A DNA stretch of 64,000 bases from Breviolum minutum Mf 1.05b.01 (GCA_000507305.1 DF241124.1:1-64000); one strand, 5' to 3'. Positions 35,561 to 48,554 are shown, counted from the stretch's first letter. The notes: generated from the letters alone by a model not told the origin. Translations and numbers: made by a program.

Positions 35561-36732
35561 CAATGTTTGCCGTTAGAGTTATAAACTTATAAACCCGATC
35601 CAAAACATAGTTATAACCAGTTGTATCTATAAGTAGATATAACTTTTCATAACTTCTCATAATTGGAATGAACTGCAATCAGTAACTGTTCATAACTGGA
35701 ACTAACTGGTCATAACTGGTCATAACTGGAATTATTTGGTCCTACTTGGAATGAATGGAACCTAAAGAGAATTTATTGGATTCCTGATCGACATGAAATC
35801 CTGTGAGAAAATCTTGTGAGAGATTGTTTGCGGCAGGGCCGCAGTTATTGGGGATTCAGAACTTGTATTCCTTACTAAAAGCCCATCTGAATCAATCTGA
35901 ATTTTTCAGAGGGATTCAGAACTTGTATTCCTTACTAAAAGCCAATCTGAATCAATCTGAATCTGAATTTTTCAGATGGATTCAGAACTTGTATTCCTTA
36001 CTAAAAGCCCATCTGAATCAATCTGAATCCGAATTTTTCAGATGGATTCAGAACTTGTATTCCTTACCAATGGACCATCTGAATCCATCTGAATCTGAAT
36101 TTTTCATATGGATTCAGAATTTGTATTCCTTACTAAAAGCCCATCTGAATCAATCTGAATCTGAATTTTTCAGACGGATTCAGAACTTGTATTCTTTACC
36201 AAAAGCCCACCTGAATCCATTTGAATCTGAATTTTTCAGGTGGATTCAGAACTTGTATTCCTTACTAAAAGCCCACCTGACTCCATTTGAATCTGAATTT
36301 TTCAGATGGATTCAGAACTTGTATTCCTTACTAAGAGCCCATCTGAATCCATTTGAATCTGAATTTTTCAGATGGATTCAGAACTTGTATTCATTACTAA
36401 AAGCCCATCTGAATCCATCTGAATCTGAATTTTTCAGATTGAATCAGAAAATATATTTCAAAAAACCATCTGAATCCATCTGAATGTGATACTTCCAAAT
36501 GTGTTTGGATTACATACCTTATTACACGTGAAAGCTTCCAAGTACCCAAAGCAAAACCCGGGGGATGTGAAGCGAAAAAAAAATAGAACTAACTGTAAAT
36601 AGCTGCTTCTGGTAAGTGGAACCAATTGGTGATAACTGGGATTATAAAAGCAATAATACCTGAGTTAAAAACAATTTTAACTATATAGATATATATATAT
36701 ATAACTAGTTATAACTCTGGCGGACCACATTG
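35561..36732. mobile_element. TA-flanked inverted-repeat element carrying a minisatellite
   Basis: The left end CAATGTTTGCCGTTAGAGTT and the complement of the right end CAATGTGGTCCGCCAGAGTT match at 19 of 24 positions, counting the following ATAA. The dinucleotide TA flanks both sides, as expected for Tc1/mariner-type insertion. Just inside both ends are copies of ATAACTGG words. The centre holds a 66-base minisatellite. No transposase is present, so it is MITE-like. Confidence 0.6.
35852..36475 (+). repeat. 66-base minisatellite, about nine to ten units
   Basis: Each unit starts GATTCAGAACTTGTATTCC and ends ...CTGAATTTTTCAGATG. A first unit is 60 bases. The unit length is divisible by three and has no stop, so the + frame 35803-36480 stays open with a 22-residue repeat (WIQNLYSLLKAHLN, SESEFFR). 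Unit differences change amino acids freely, which argues against coding. Confidence 0.85.
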
Positions 36733-37855
36733 TATCAGACCACGTTACTACGTTGGTTTCCAATTTTGGTTTGTTTAAATTTCGGGTGCCTCGGCGTTTC
36801 AGCTGTCAAAAGACAGTTGTAAATTGTGGAAGTAACCCGGCTTACTGTCAGACCAATTGCCCTCAAATCCCATTGTTTGCCCCGACACCTCAAAACATTG
36901 TGTGTGTTTTTTTGTTTGCGATTGTGCGATACAAGGAAACCACGTAATCAATTAGCTGGTTCAAGATCTAGGCACCCTTGGGACTGTGCCCTTAGTTACA
37001 CCTTGAATATCTTCCAATATATTGACGTAGGGATGCGTAGGGTGCCATGCAAAGGTTTTTTGCATTTTTCTTAGAGTTCCAAATGTCAAACGGATGTTTA
37101 TGAAATTTGAGTGTTCCAATGGCAAACCGTCGGATGCCCCTGCAAAAAAGGGGCATGGGAGAGGCAAAAATACGACAGATACAAATTGCAGTTGCACGTT
37201 TTTGAAGATCGCCCTGCATGTCTCCAGATGGGGCGCCTTTTTTTGGAAACGGACCCCAACTGCTGGTGCAACCGGTGGGAGTGACAACATTCGGCTCGAC
37301 CGGGCTGAGGTTTAATTTCGATGATTTGCAAACATGTCTAGACTTCTCATCCCTTGCGTGCGCCTGTGAACAAATGAAGACAGGGCTGCTTTTTGGCAAG
37401 GTATGCTAGTGACGGGTGTTGGCAACAAACATTATAAATACTGGTCCAACGTCATTGAGCGGGTTTCAACGTTAGATGGAGGCAGACGTATGAAGGATGT
37501 ACGAAGGAACGTGTTGATGTGTTTCTTTCAAGGTGTACATGAGGAATGCCTTTCCGACTTTCAATATGCTGGTTTAGGGTACGTTGGCTTAATTTGGCTT
37601 ATATATAGATATATCTACATATTACATTGTACAACTTGCTGCTTAAACTTGTGCATATCGATCTCAGTAAAAACCTATGACATCCAAGATTCTCAGCTTC
37701 ACATCTCCAAACAAAAAATTCATCCTTAGGAGTGACCAACAAAAACCTTTGGCAAGTCTACTGGGCCCTGCATGTCGTTGGGTTTGAAAAACGGCAGCCG
37801 TTTTGTGGGGGGTTTTCTTCGCAACCATCCCGCCTTGTCAGCGGAAAAACCAGCC

Positions 37856-40800
37856 ATGGGGGGATTTGCTGTTGAATCCATGGATTGGTGTCAGATCTTT
37901 GGTACATCGTGGAAGATGAATCCCATGACCTTTGTCCCTAGGATTATATATGAAAATATCCGGGCCAAGAAACCAAAAGTTTGGATAGTTGTTTTGCACA
38001 AATTGTTTGCAGATGCGCCTCGATCATCCTTGATCTATTGGGTAAGCATTGAGTTACCAGAATTCTGGACAAAAAGGGAATTTTTTGTGTTTGTGATCCC
38101 ACCCAACAGATGGTTGCATTCACTATCATATCCCAGGCTCACCGAAAAATGCACATTCCATGTCAACAAGATACAAACGCAAGCCATGTATTGTTTAGAT
38201 AAATCATGCACTGTGACACAGACACATCGCCAAGAATTCATACTGGTGGTTTTTTGGGAAGTGCAGGGATCAGGATCCACCCATTATTGCTGCTTTTGGC
38301 TATGACTCAGGTTGTCTTCAGAGGGTTGTTAGCTTCCGTGGTTGTTGGTCATCAACTTGCACATGCCTTGGACTACCGAAATCAGGGCTGGCTCTACTTC
38401 ATCTACTTCACGCATTGGACAATGATGCTCGGATATGCTCATAACGTGCGAAAGAAAGGAATAAGCATATACAAAGCATACATATATATGTTCTATTAAA
38501 ATACATGCTATTTAATTGCTATTTAAGCTAAATGAATACATATGTGGGATATTTAACTGATATTTAGGAGAATTTTTATTGTGAGACAAACAGCACGAGT
38601 CGATTGCCTGGAGCGGCCTGAAAGCATGTTCAACATTTTTCAACCGATCTTGGTTGTCAAAACTGTGTTCACAAACCACAAACTAAAAGCACATCTATTG
38701 TATGGTTATTGTATGTACGTTGGTTTACGTGTTTGTTCGAATATATTGATATATACCCAAATTATCTAAAATATATCTTGTATATGTATACATTTGCATT
38801 CGAGCCTTATTTGATGCATGGTCGGAAGTTTTGCAAGTGTAAGATTCTGCAAAGGTGGTCATCTTTTGAAGAACATGCAAGAAACAGATCACGTTCATGG
38901 TAAGGTTTGGTATCGTTCGAATCTCACAATGTGATAACACAAGTACCCCAGTGGCAGTGGTAAGGATTCTGGGAGCCTTCTCCGAGTGCCTCTTATTTTA
39001 TTTGAGCATAGAGGGGCTTTCGCAAAAGCCATCCATGCGTGGACCAAGCATTGCAGCGCCAAAGTTGGTTCAGATCACACTGATTCTTTGGCACATTGTT
39101 CATCCATTCTCATTGACGCTTGGTCCAAAATGTCTTGTTTGTTGATGTTAGTCGAAGTGACTGCCATGCAACTAGTATCTTTGATTATGGATGTTAATGA
39201 TTCATGATAGAACACGTCTTTAATTTATAAGTTCCATTTTTTTAGGGCCACAGCACATGGTTTGTTGCAGTGGTGGGTAGTTCCAACCCATGGCTGAGGA
39301 TTGTCAGGGGTTTGTGCCTTGTGCTGCAGGGCTTTGGGATGGCATGCTAATCTGTTGCGATTTCCACCTGGGTGTTTCCAAAAATAGGGGTACCCCAAAA
39401 TGGATGGTTTATAATGGAAAACCCTCTTAAAATGGGATGATTTGGGGGTACCATTATTTCTGGAAACACCCACCTGAAACCACACCTTGTTTTCATGGGA
39501 TTACTTCTGAATGCACCTGTTGTTGCGGGGGTGCAGGTTTTGGACCAGTTGGCTGCTGGAGCGTTCCTCCGCACTAGAGGATTTGCAATCCTTCACCTAC
39601 ATGGATGATTCTTGTCCATGAAAAAGGATTCAAGGTGAACAGACTTGTTAATTTTGTTTTGCTATTTTCAGGCTCACAGGTTTTCATGATGTCAAGATTC
39701 TAATCTCAGAAGCTACCGTCATTTTTGAAAAAACCAGCTGGACTCGACCTGCAATTGATGGCATGTCGTGTCGATCTCAGTTCTACACCCATGGTTTCGG
39801 ATTATTTTGGCTCCTGCTTAGCATCTCGGTCGACCGCGATGTCGTGTTGACAGTTGGAGTGTTGTGGTTAGCGACTTCCAAGCGAATTGTCGAAGAACTT
39901 GTGAGTTGCGACTGGTACTTTTTGTGTGCATAGCGATACGAAGTCGATATGAATGCATGTTGCATGAATATATTCCTGTATATTACTGCGTTATGATATA
40001 TCATGATATATCATAAGATATTTCGCAATTATTTCGCATAATGTTCACAACAATATTTGCAAGGAAAATGGCTATAGGTCTATTTCCAGCCTGAAGTCAC
40101 AGTTAAAATGTGGTACTGTCGCATTCTCAATGAACAAAAATCCAGTCGCAGCTTCGATTTCGAAGGATGTTTTTTTGGGAAATGCAAATCTCCACAGTTC
40201 CTGGTTAGTTGCGGCCGATTGATGAAGATTGGTCACTCCCAAGTTCGGTGGCGATTTGTAAGGGGCCATGATAAACCAGTACCATGGGAGTTGTGCAAAT
40301 TTTGGCTGTTATTTTGATTTTAGCCTCAGCCAAGCCAAACTGCTGTCAGGCTTTATCTTTAGCAACGTGCCTTTCTCAATGTGTAGTGGTTTTCGTTGGT
40401 GTGTGCGCCTTGGCTTAGTATTGAACCATTGAGGGTGGCAGAATGACGCTTTGAACACTGACAAACACATAGGCAAAAAGGTGCATGTCTCATGTTTGCA
40501 GACAAAAACACGAAAAACATATCATATACCGGTATAAATATGTTGTATCAATACTACACTTACGCCATCTTACGCCTGCAAGCTTTGAAGTAAATCGGCT
40601 GAATCTGCCTTGAAATGTGAAGAGACAATCCAGTTGATTCCATCAAGCTGGAGCTTGTTTGTTTGGATCTAATATGGATCTATTGTGAATATCACATCCC
40701 ATTTGAGGACTTATTCGCTTGTCTACATTGGGTGGACGTTGGTCCATTTTTATGGCAAGATTGGCACCCCCACACCTTGTGACAATTATCCACAAAAGGA

Positions 40801-41134
40801 CAGGGCAAATTCGCGATCAGGCCGAAGGTAGGTATGTGTTGCTTGAGGTTTTCTTTAATGTGAGGGCTTGAGGTTGACATGTGTTGAGGACCCCCAAGGA
40901 CCCGACAAGAACAATGTGATGGTGTACCGATGTTTATAAATTATATAAAAACTATATACAAATTTATGTCAGTTTTGGGGATGCATCCTTGATGAGCGAA
41001 CGGTGCGAACCTGGAGGTTTTTCAGTTCATGGTTGTTGCCCTGGCAGGAATGCCCAATCTATACCAAGTTTGATTGGCATAAACCACAACTCGCAACAAT
41101 TGTCGGATTGCTGGCGCCTTGGACCATTAGATAG
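37856..41134 (+). CDS. Rolling stone-like multipass membrane protein, array copy 2
   Basis: Seven exons, 37856-37933, 38311-38426, 38965-39136, 39781-39820, 40350-40404, 40708-40798 and 41048-41134, sum to 639 bases and give one open frame of 213 codons in phase. Exons 2, 4, 5 and 6 have exactly the same lengths as in copy 1 (116, 40, 55 and 91). Donors are GT, GC, GT, GC, GT and GA. The start is MGGFAVESMDWCQIFGTS. Helices include LLASVVVGHQLAHAL, WLYFIYFTHWTMM, LVQITLILWHIVHPFSL, YTHGFGLFWLLLSFIFSNVP and TYSLVYIGWTLVHFYGKIG, and then comes ECPIYTKFDWHKP. It is the closest relative of copy 1 in the window. Like copy 1 it ends soon after the FDW motif (stop at 41132), without a last helix. 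A further 3' exon cannot be excluded. Confidence 0.68.
39369..39476. repeat. Short inverted-repeat element in intron 3 of copy 2
   Basis: The left arm CACCTGGGTGTTTCCAAAAA, then GGGGTACCCC, is inverted relative to the right arm GGGGGTACCATTATTTCTGG, then AAACACCCACCTG. About 108 bases in all, a hairpin-type element without coding content. Confidence 0.65.
40799..41047 (+). other. GA-AG intron before the (D/E)CPIY exon, copy 2
   Basis: The exon ends in AAG, the intron starts GACAGGGC and ends CTGGCAG, and the next exon starts GAATGC. It is the same position and phase as in copies 1, 3 and 4. Confidence 0.7.
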
Positions 41135-41721
41135 TTATATGGCGGATGTTCCATTGGATCAGCAGGAACACCTTAGATGAGTGACTGGGAGCACTTCTCT
41201 TGAACACTTTCAGTATTGAACATGTGTGGCCCGGCCATCAAGAAGCACAATGTTGTGATTGAGATCTGAGAGAAGATTCACATTGTCATCAATAATTATG
41301 CTGGGCATGGTGTTTTTTCTGTCCTTTTCAGCGGCTGCATTTAATGATTGCAGACGCCCCTCGGCCTTCTGAAGTTAACCAAACATCATTCCAAGATATC
41401 CAAAACTTGCAGTATCCCTGTGGTTCCGTATGCCAAGATCGCACTGAAACAAACGGAAGTTTGATGCACATCCTAAAGTTGTTCATATCGACATTTAATA
41501 TCATTTAATGACCATACTCTATGCCAGCGCTACATGCAGCTCCTTAAGGTGTGCTTGGTTGCGTGCCCCGTAGTGTGCACATTCTATGCGACCTTAGTAC
41601 CTTTGAAAGCAAGAGGATGTCATGGTTGGTGTTTTATTGGAAGGTATTGAAAGTTCTCCAAAAGACAAGAATAGGAGGCCTGATGAAGGCCATTCTGTTG
41701 TGTTGTCAGTGTGATTATCCA

Positions 41722-41772
<51 letters not shown>

Positions 41773-41800
41773 CGTTGTTGTCGTTGTTGTTGTTGGCGGT
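41722..41800. repeat. (TTG)n triplet repeat
   Basis: About 26 TTG-type triplets with CG interruptions towards the 3' end. They read as poly-Val/Cys/Leu on the + strand and poly-Asn on the minus strand. Not treated as coding. Confidence 0.9.
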
Positions 41801-42599
41801 GGTGGTGGCGGTGGGGGCTACGTTTTGCATACGCAGCTCGCGGATGGGGGTGATTTGCAAACTGACTATGAACTTGTTAAGCCATTACTATTTTTTAGAC
41901 ATTTCGGAGTCCATCAGTGTACAGATTACACAGCACTGCTTGAAACTACAGGAAGAATTGCCGATGTACATACAGCCAAGTTGCTAGATTCTGCTAGATC
42001 GTATCGATTTTCCAATTTTGAGTCATTTAGCTTGGCAGGAGCTTTCCAGGGGCGTCGCATCAATTGTGGCTATAGCATTGTGATTTGCATTGATTCTGGT
42101 TCTTTACCAATGGATGTTTTAATGTTTGTTGAGGATTTTTCCATCCATCCATATTTGCCAGAGTTTACCTGGCTCAAAATGGACCAAATTGAGACACCGC
42201 CAATTGATTTCCACAATTAATTTCGGAAGAGATGGACCATGGACATGATCAAATCTGTGATCTTTGGAAGTATGTGCTTGAGGGTCATCATTGTCAACGT
42301 ACTTGTTATTCCCCCGTCCTTTCACTTATTTGTCAGGCAGCACGATGTCGCGGAACTCATGAGCAACAATCAGACAGCGAGAGTAAAACCGAAGTACACC
42401 GCAGTAAGGACTGTCAGAGGGCACTTAGTTGATTCTGGCCCGAAGAGTTTGTTTGCTTCTGTTGAAGGTAGATGCATTTTTTTGCATGTAGACTCACGAA
42501 TCACATCCCGCTATGACACGAAAAAACTCTAGTTTCGATTGATATACTTCGGGAATGCCATGTGTCTTCATACAAATGACTAGTGTACCATCATACTAC

Positions 42600-42709
42600 G
42601 GTTGATGGAAGAAATCCTGCACCAGTTGATATGGTAAATATCCCAATATTTACAGGGTTTTATAATGTTTTATACATCCCTGGTGGTGCAGGAGTTCTTC
42701 TATCAACAG
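42600..42709. repeat. Hairpin element family A, complete copy
   Basis: The left arm GGTTGATGGAAGAAATCCTG continues CACCAGTTGATATGG. The right arm reads CTGGTGGTGCAGGAGTTCTT and ends CTATCAACAG. The arms are inverted copies around a centre that holds ATTTACAGGG. About 110 bases. Confidence 0.75.
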
Positions 42710-44513
42710 TAGCATATACATCGTCAAGTTGGTGATGCCACCATCAGGACGTTGAAGCTGCTGTAGATGCCGGCATTTGATTCACCCACAGGCAATGCAC
42801 TTGGGACAAATTGTATGGGAGCATTGATGGAAACCCAATGGTCAAATTTCGGCCTCAATTCAGTTTGGAGGATCTAGCATCTATGAACCTAGGACCTTTC
42901 ATTATATTTAAATTGCTGATTTTGATTATGTGGCTAGTATGACAGGAAAACACAGCCTTCGACTGCATTCTGAACATTATAACCAAGAAGGAGTACCCAA
43001 ACCCTCCCACTACGTTGCCGACACCATGAGTTTATCAGCGCCCGTTTTTCCAGGCAAATGGCAACCTGTTCGGCAAATTGCAGGTGAGGTTGCTCCACTG
43101 ACGGTTTGGTGATTTTTCAATGTCTGACTTTTTTGATGTTCAGACCATGGGATTCAATCTTCGGCAGACTACTGTTACAGTGACGGTGGCTGTTGATGAT
43201 TGAAACACTTCGATTGTTTAAGTTTAGGTGATTTTGGTGCTCAGTGTCACCACAAAGTCCCTCAGCCATTCCTCCCTCACAGTTCTGAACATGTTTTTTT
43301 TTCAAGAGAAAGTATGACTTAAGTGTTTTTTCCGTAATCAAGCAACTGTGGAGGAGTGGAAGGTGTTTTGGGAAGTCAAATTATGGATGGAATTTAATAA
43401 GGTTTTAGACTAAAATTCCATTTCCTTCGCTAGTACTTCCGAAGGGCGGGTTCGATTTTAAGAGCCCCCTTCAGAGGCAGTTTTGGGTCATATGTCAAGA
43501 TGTACAGTTCACTGCGGCTCGACCGGGCTGTTACAAATTCATGCTGATGCTGCATGTTGAATACTTCAAGAGAAATGGTTGGAAAGATGACTGCATTGAA
43601 AATTCGTTGAGCTGGTAAACTCATTTAAGATCATAGCATATTGTAGATATTGTAGCATTTGTAGCCTTTTGCTGCCATCCACCCAGTTTGATGCAGGGAT
43701 TTAATGGAATATGTGCATGTTTACATGTGTATCTGTATAAGTATACAATAGTATACAGTATACACATAATATGGATATATTTCCATGTTTACGCCGTAAC
43801 TTGAATATAGTTATATAATCTATATGTGTGTGTTTTCTAAATATGACTTATATATGACAATATGAAAGTGTATATCTATGCATATTTATTGCATGTACAT
43901 GTGACTTATTCCGCTCGGGTTGGGTTGCAGGCCATTTCCCCATCATGGCAAATATATAAGCTACAAACACCAGATACAGCAAAGTGTTTTAAATGTTGAT
44001 GCTTTGGTGTTGAGCTGCTTCAGGCCTAACAAAAGGAATTGCCCTAAAAAGATTCATGCATTGTTTTATCAGCCGTTTGAGTGTTCATCCCTGGGACGCT
44101 TGGTGGAGTCGCGGCGAATCTTTCGCGACACACGGGGCAAGAATGTCGTGCTGCAACATTTTTAAGATTGACCTGGTTTGGCCAGAACAGGTCGGAAGGA
44201 GATCAACCCCAAATGGCAACCTTTGATATACCTTTCTGAATCAATCAACCTTCATCAATCTTCATAAATTTTGATTGCGTTACCTTAGTTCCCTCCTCAT
44301 GGCATTTTCAAGGCTTGAAACACCAAATAAGATCTTAAATGTACACATCACTACTTAAACAAGTTTGCGGTGGATTGGAATGATTGGGTCAGTGAGTTTC
44401 TGCGACCCCTTTTGCCAACTGATTTTGCTGGCAAACATTGGAATCATTTGAAAGGAAGCGTTGCATGGTGAAAACCGGAAAAGAATCGGCTTGCCACTTG
44501 CCACCAATGTCAG

Positions 44514-46792
44514 GTTGCTACATCTGTTTGGTTCCCGCCGCTGGTCTACGTGATCTTCACGGGCATTGTGGCCACCATCTTCGTTGCATTGCAGATCCTT
44601 CATCTCTCTGACAATATCCCAGAACTTTGCTGTTCAAAATTGATTCGCTTTTGGTTTTTTTTTCTGCTAGGTTCTAGTTTTTTCTCTTCAAACGGCGAAC
44701 GGCGTTTTTTTTACCTGACTGTTGAAGAAGTCCTGAAAGTAGCTTCAAACTGCTTGGACAAGTGGTCTGAAAGCATACTTTTTGTCAAGAATACAGAATA
44801 ACCCTAGATCAAGTAGATAGATCTGTTTTGAGTGTCAAGGATTTTTTCCTTTACATTGACATATAGCTTGATGTGTATCCATGTGCCAATGCCACAGATA
44901 TGTGTATTCACCCAGCCAGGTCTTTGGCGCGTTCTACTTCACTTTTCTTACCAATTGGGCATTGGTCTTGGAAACTCTCACCACGGTGCTTCTCTTCATT
45001 AGCACCATTTGGGCCTACACCGTGTTGCCAAATGGTAACACGGGTCAGAAGGCACCTCTTTTCGTGCGCTATAGTGTGGCATTTTGGTACATGATTCAGC
45101 CAATTTCGCTGAATCTTGCCAATGGATATGATTCTGAGTCACATGCATCCCCTTGCACATGAGATCGGATGATTTGATATTAAATGATTTGCCTGTCATG
45201 TGAATACATACAACAGTCGGTTGAAAGCATTGCACATTCCTATCATTCGGAAAGCTCTCTGTGTTATTTTTGGAACTGAAAGTCTGAAAGGGATTGAATG
45301 TATGGGTAATGAAACAACCAATCAGCAGATTATGAGGGGATTGCGGCACAACGAAAGCCCCATTCGCTCAGGATTGTTGTGATCTTGTCCCTTGGCATCT
45401 TAGGGCTGAGCAGTTTGCATTGAGTTTGCTGAGCTCCCGAAAAAACTTCAGCTGCATCATAACTCATGATACTCATGACTCATAACCAACTGTTATGCAG
45501 AAGTTTGTGAACAAAATAGATGGCCACATGTGTCAAACCATCCACCTCTTCCACCGCTCCACTGAGGTATTGGACACTTATCAATCAATTCTGGGACCCA
45601 TATCCCATTATGTTCTCATCTTGGTGGGCACATCTATTGAACTGGGTGGTGCTTTTGACAAGTGACTTGCTAAACGGTTAAACGGCTAAAACGTCAATAG
45701 GGGTCCGACCTTCACCAGCTATTTCTGGTGTATGTAATGTGTCTTCCTTGTTTTGCTTAGGTGTTTCACTTGCAGTGTACATCCGGAATATATTCTTAGT
45801 TCGTTGTGGCGGCCGCTGCAAATCTAATGTTCACTCAGCTAATGGGAATGTGGTTCCGGGGAATCCCCCCAACCTAGGTGAAACGGTGAAACGTTTCACA
45901 CATTTTCGTGCCAAGTGCTTGAGGCCTCTTTGCGTCTCGAATTCCATGGTCCTTCAAGAATTGCATTTGGGGTTTGTTGCTTTGGCTGCTAAAAGGGGTG
46001 GCTGAGTCAGTGGGAATTTCTTTTTTAAACAGGACTGGTGAAGAGTACTCTTGATATTTTGGCAAGTGGTGATAGATAGAAGATTCATGAACATTCCATC
46101 CTTATGAAATTTGCAAAACAAACGTCAAGACCTTGCAAATTTCCTCAATGGTGAGAAGAGTCACATGATGAACTTCCACGTCGGTATTTCTGACAGGTGA
46201 TGCAGTTGGCAACCCACTTCTTTGAGCATTAATTGCTGCAGTAGCAATAACAGTAGGTTGCCTCATGTCGATCAAGTTCTTGTATTTCCAAGGAAAAACA
46301 ATGAAACTGACATTCTCCATTTTGTATGTTCTGTATCATCGTCGGGTGAGGCTTTTTCTTGTCGCGTATTTGGTGTGGACTTTGATTCACTTCTTTGCAC
46401 GCATCGGTACCAACGAGCCCTGTGATACCTATCCTCAGGAGGACTTCACCATTTGCTGTTCTTTGATATTGCAATATATTGCAATATGGCGGGGTTCACG
46501 AAACATTATGTGAATCTGTAAAATGTTTCAAGGTTTGGTTTTCCCTGCAAAAACCTGGACCAACATTAGGGACAAAAAAACCCGTAAAACCCCCTTTTTG
46601 AAATGTTGGGTTTCACGTGGCTAGGCTTTTTTCACCTGTGAGGAGTGTCCAATCTATGATGAGTTCGATTGGAACTTGCCAGGGAGGACCTTCGGAATTG
46701 TCATTGCTTCGCTTGTTGCATACTTCATCGTGGCAGGAATCTACACTGGCTTTGCCACTCGAAGTTATACCTTGAAGATTTTGAAGGTATAG
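44514..46792 (+). CDS. Rolling stone-like multipass membrane protein, array copy 3 (first exon not located)
   Basis: Supported exons are 44514-44621 (VATSVWFPPLVYVIFTGIV, then the next helix), 44920 to about 45122, 46227-46438 and 46643-46792. The second holds TFLTNWALVLETLTTVLLF and FVRYSVAFWYMIQPISLNL, so the two exons that are split in copies 1 and 2 are joined here. The third also fuses segments split elsewhere (LIAAVAITVGCLMS ... LVAYLVWTLIHFFARIG, NEPCDTYPQ). The last starts ECPIYDEFDW and carries a final helix IVIASLVAYFIVAGIYTGF before TAG at 46790. The GA donor at 46439 matches the other copies. The copy is clearly diverged from copies 1 and 2. The donor of the second exon and the 5' exon with the start are unresolved, so an intact frame is not proven. 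Confidence 0.58.
46439..46642 (+). other. GA-AG intron before the (D/E)CPIY exon, copy 3
   Basis: The exon ends in CAG, the intron starts GAGGACTT and ends CTGTGAG, and the next exon starts GAGTGT. It is the same position and phase as in the other three copies. Confidence 0.65.
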
Positions 46793-48554
46793 GAAATACA
46801 TGAGCAAACAGGACAATTCCATAGAATTCCACTTTGAATAATATACATATATAATTATACCATAAAAGTAAAGTTATGAACGTAGAACATGACATCACGC
46901 TACATGTCCTACGTTTGTGCTTTGAAGGTGGCAAATTGGCGAATCTCACACATACATGCATTTTTCAATCAAGAACTACTGGCTTTTTGCACAAAAAAAC
47001 CCTTGCCTGCCTATTTGTTCCGGGAAGATTTCACAAAAAAACACCCTTGAGTGTACCTCTCGAAAAGTCGATCTCCCACTTTGCATCGCTGAGTTCCGAT
47101 GCCGGGATGCTTGTGACAAGAACCAGATGGAAGAGACCAAAGCCGAGAATAAAGATCCTGAGAATGGAGCTTGATGTCACGTCAATGATGGCATTTTGGA
47201 TGAATTTAGTGGATGGGTTGGGGTGGTTGTAGCTTGTTGGAGAGTGGAACAGATTATCAAGTATTGTCAACTTATATATATCAGTATACTGATGTGTTTC
47301 ATGTTGAAAGTGTTCCCAGTGCATTGCAAATTTATGAACATTTACATGTTTTTTTTGTGAGTGGTGCGGGATTTGGACAGAGGTTGACACTTCTTGGATG
47401 CTTCACAGAAACCATTGCACGATTTTTCAGTGGGCACCTTCACTCCTTTACATCCACTACATCTGAAAAAAACATAGTTTGGACATGTTTGGGCCCCTGC
47501 AAACTTCGTTGATCCTTCCCTGCAGGATCTTTGAAATAGATCCAGATCACCAGGTCCCTTCGAGAGCTGACGATGGGCACCTGTTTTGTTCTGAACTTTT
47601 TGCGTGGTAAATGCCGTTCGGTGCAGTGGACACTGATCCTACTGCACCAGGAAGAACCACCAGCCATTCCTGAAAACATGAACTATTCCTGAAACTATTT
47701 GTAGAGTGGGAAGGCCTAGACTAGTGAAATCTATTGAATATATATATATATATAATGAGTTTTTGATTTGCCACTTGTCCTACATGGTAACATTCTGAAT
47801 GATCTCAGGACTCACGAATGCTTGTACTATGACGGTTTTCAGGAAAACTGTGATCATTGTCCCGGCAGTCGTCTGCGCAAAAGCCAGTGCGTCGGGATCC
47901 CTTTGATGGATCACATTTTGTCACCCAACGAAGAGCAGGAGTGGTAACAAGGCGCCACTCTTGACTCCACGCCCACGTCGGATGCAAAGTTTTGAAGACG
48001 ACGGAAAAAGAATTGATGTGGTTCATGATTTGAATTCGCTGAGAGGAATTTGATCTTGATTTTAGATAAAGTACCACAATATCATAAAGGATCAGAAAGG
48101 TACCATCCCACTGTATTTATTTTGTAGCATCGTCCCATATTGTCCCCACGTGTTGCTACGAATCGGTGAGTTGCATTTGGTGAGAGTTTCACCAGCTGGA
48201 CGGCCAACTTTGTATGCATCGATGCGCCGGCTTAGGTCTTGCTGTCAATCTGCAAGCACGACCTCAGACCATTTATAACATAATAACAACCACTAACCTC
48301 GTGGTAGTTAATCAGAAGGATGCCGGCCAGATGAACCTGACATGCTTTTAGATTTGCACCACCCTACCTGTTTGTGAAAAGTGTGATGGATCATGCTGCA
48401 GCTACACACATTCTTTGTTTTTTTTTCAGACAGGTTACTTAAGGAAAAATCATGAGCGGTGCTGGGGTCTTCATGGAATTGGGCGGAGTCATGTTGCTGA
48501 CTCGACAACTGCCAGGGTCCGGTTGACCCTTGACCTTTTGTGGATATTTTGGGA

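Larger units (their letters stand above)
41135..44513. other. Spacer between array copies 2 and 3
   Basis: It contains a (TTG)n array and a family A hairpin. Frames at 41830-42217 and 42930-43109 are protein-like, and the latter may be an exon (YVADTMSLSAPVFPGKWQP). None has a recognised motif. The first exon of copy 3, holding its start codon, should lie in the last part, but I could not fix it. Confidence 0.35.

Noticed and set aside
35803-36483. 226-codon repeat protein
   Set aside because: Explained by a 66-base minisatellite without stops. Changes between units are mostly amino-acid-changing, and the array lies inside an inverted-repeat element.
41551-42220. Frames with long Cys, Val, Leu or Asn runs at 41.7 kb
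   Set aside because: Translations of a (TTG)n microsatellite. The downstream part of one frame is protein-like but has no motif.
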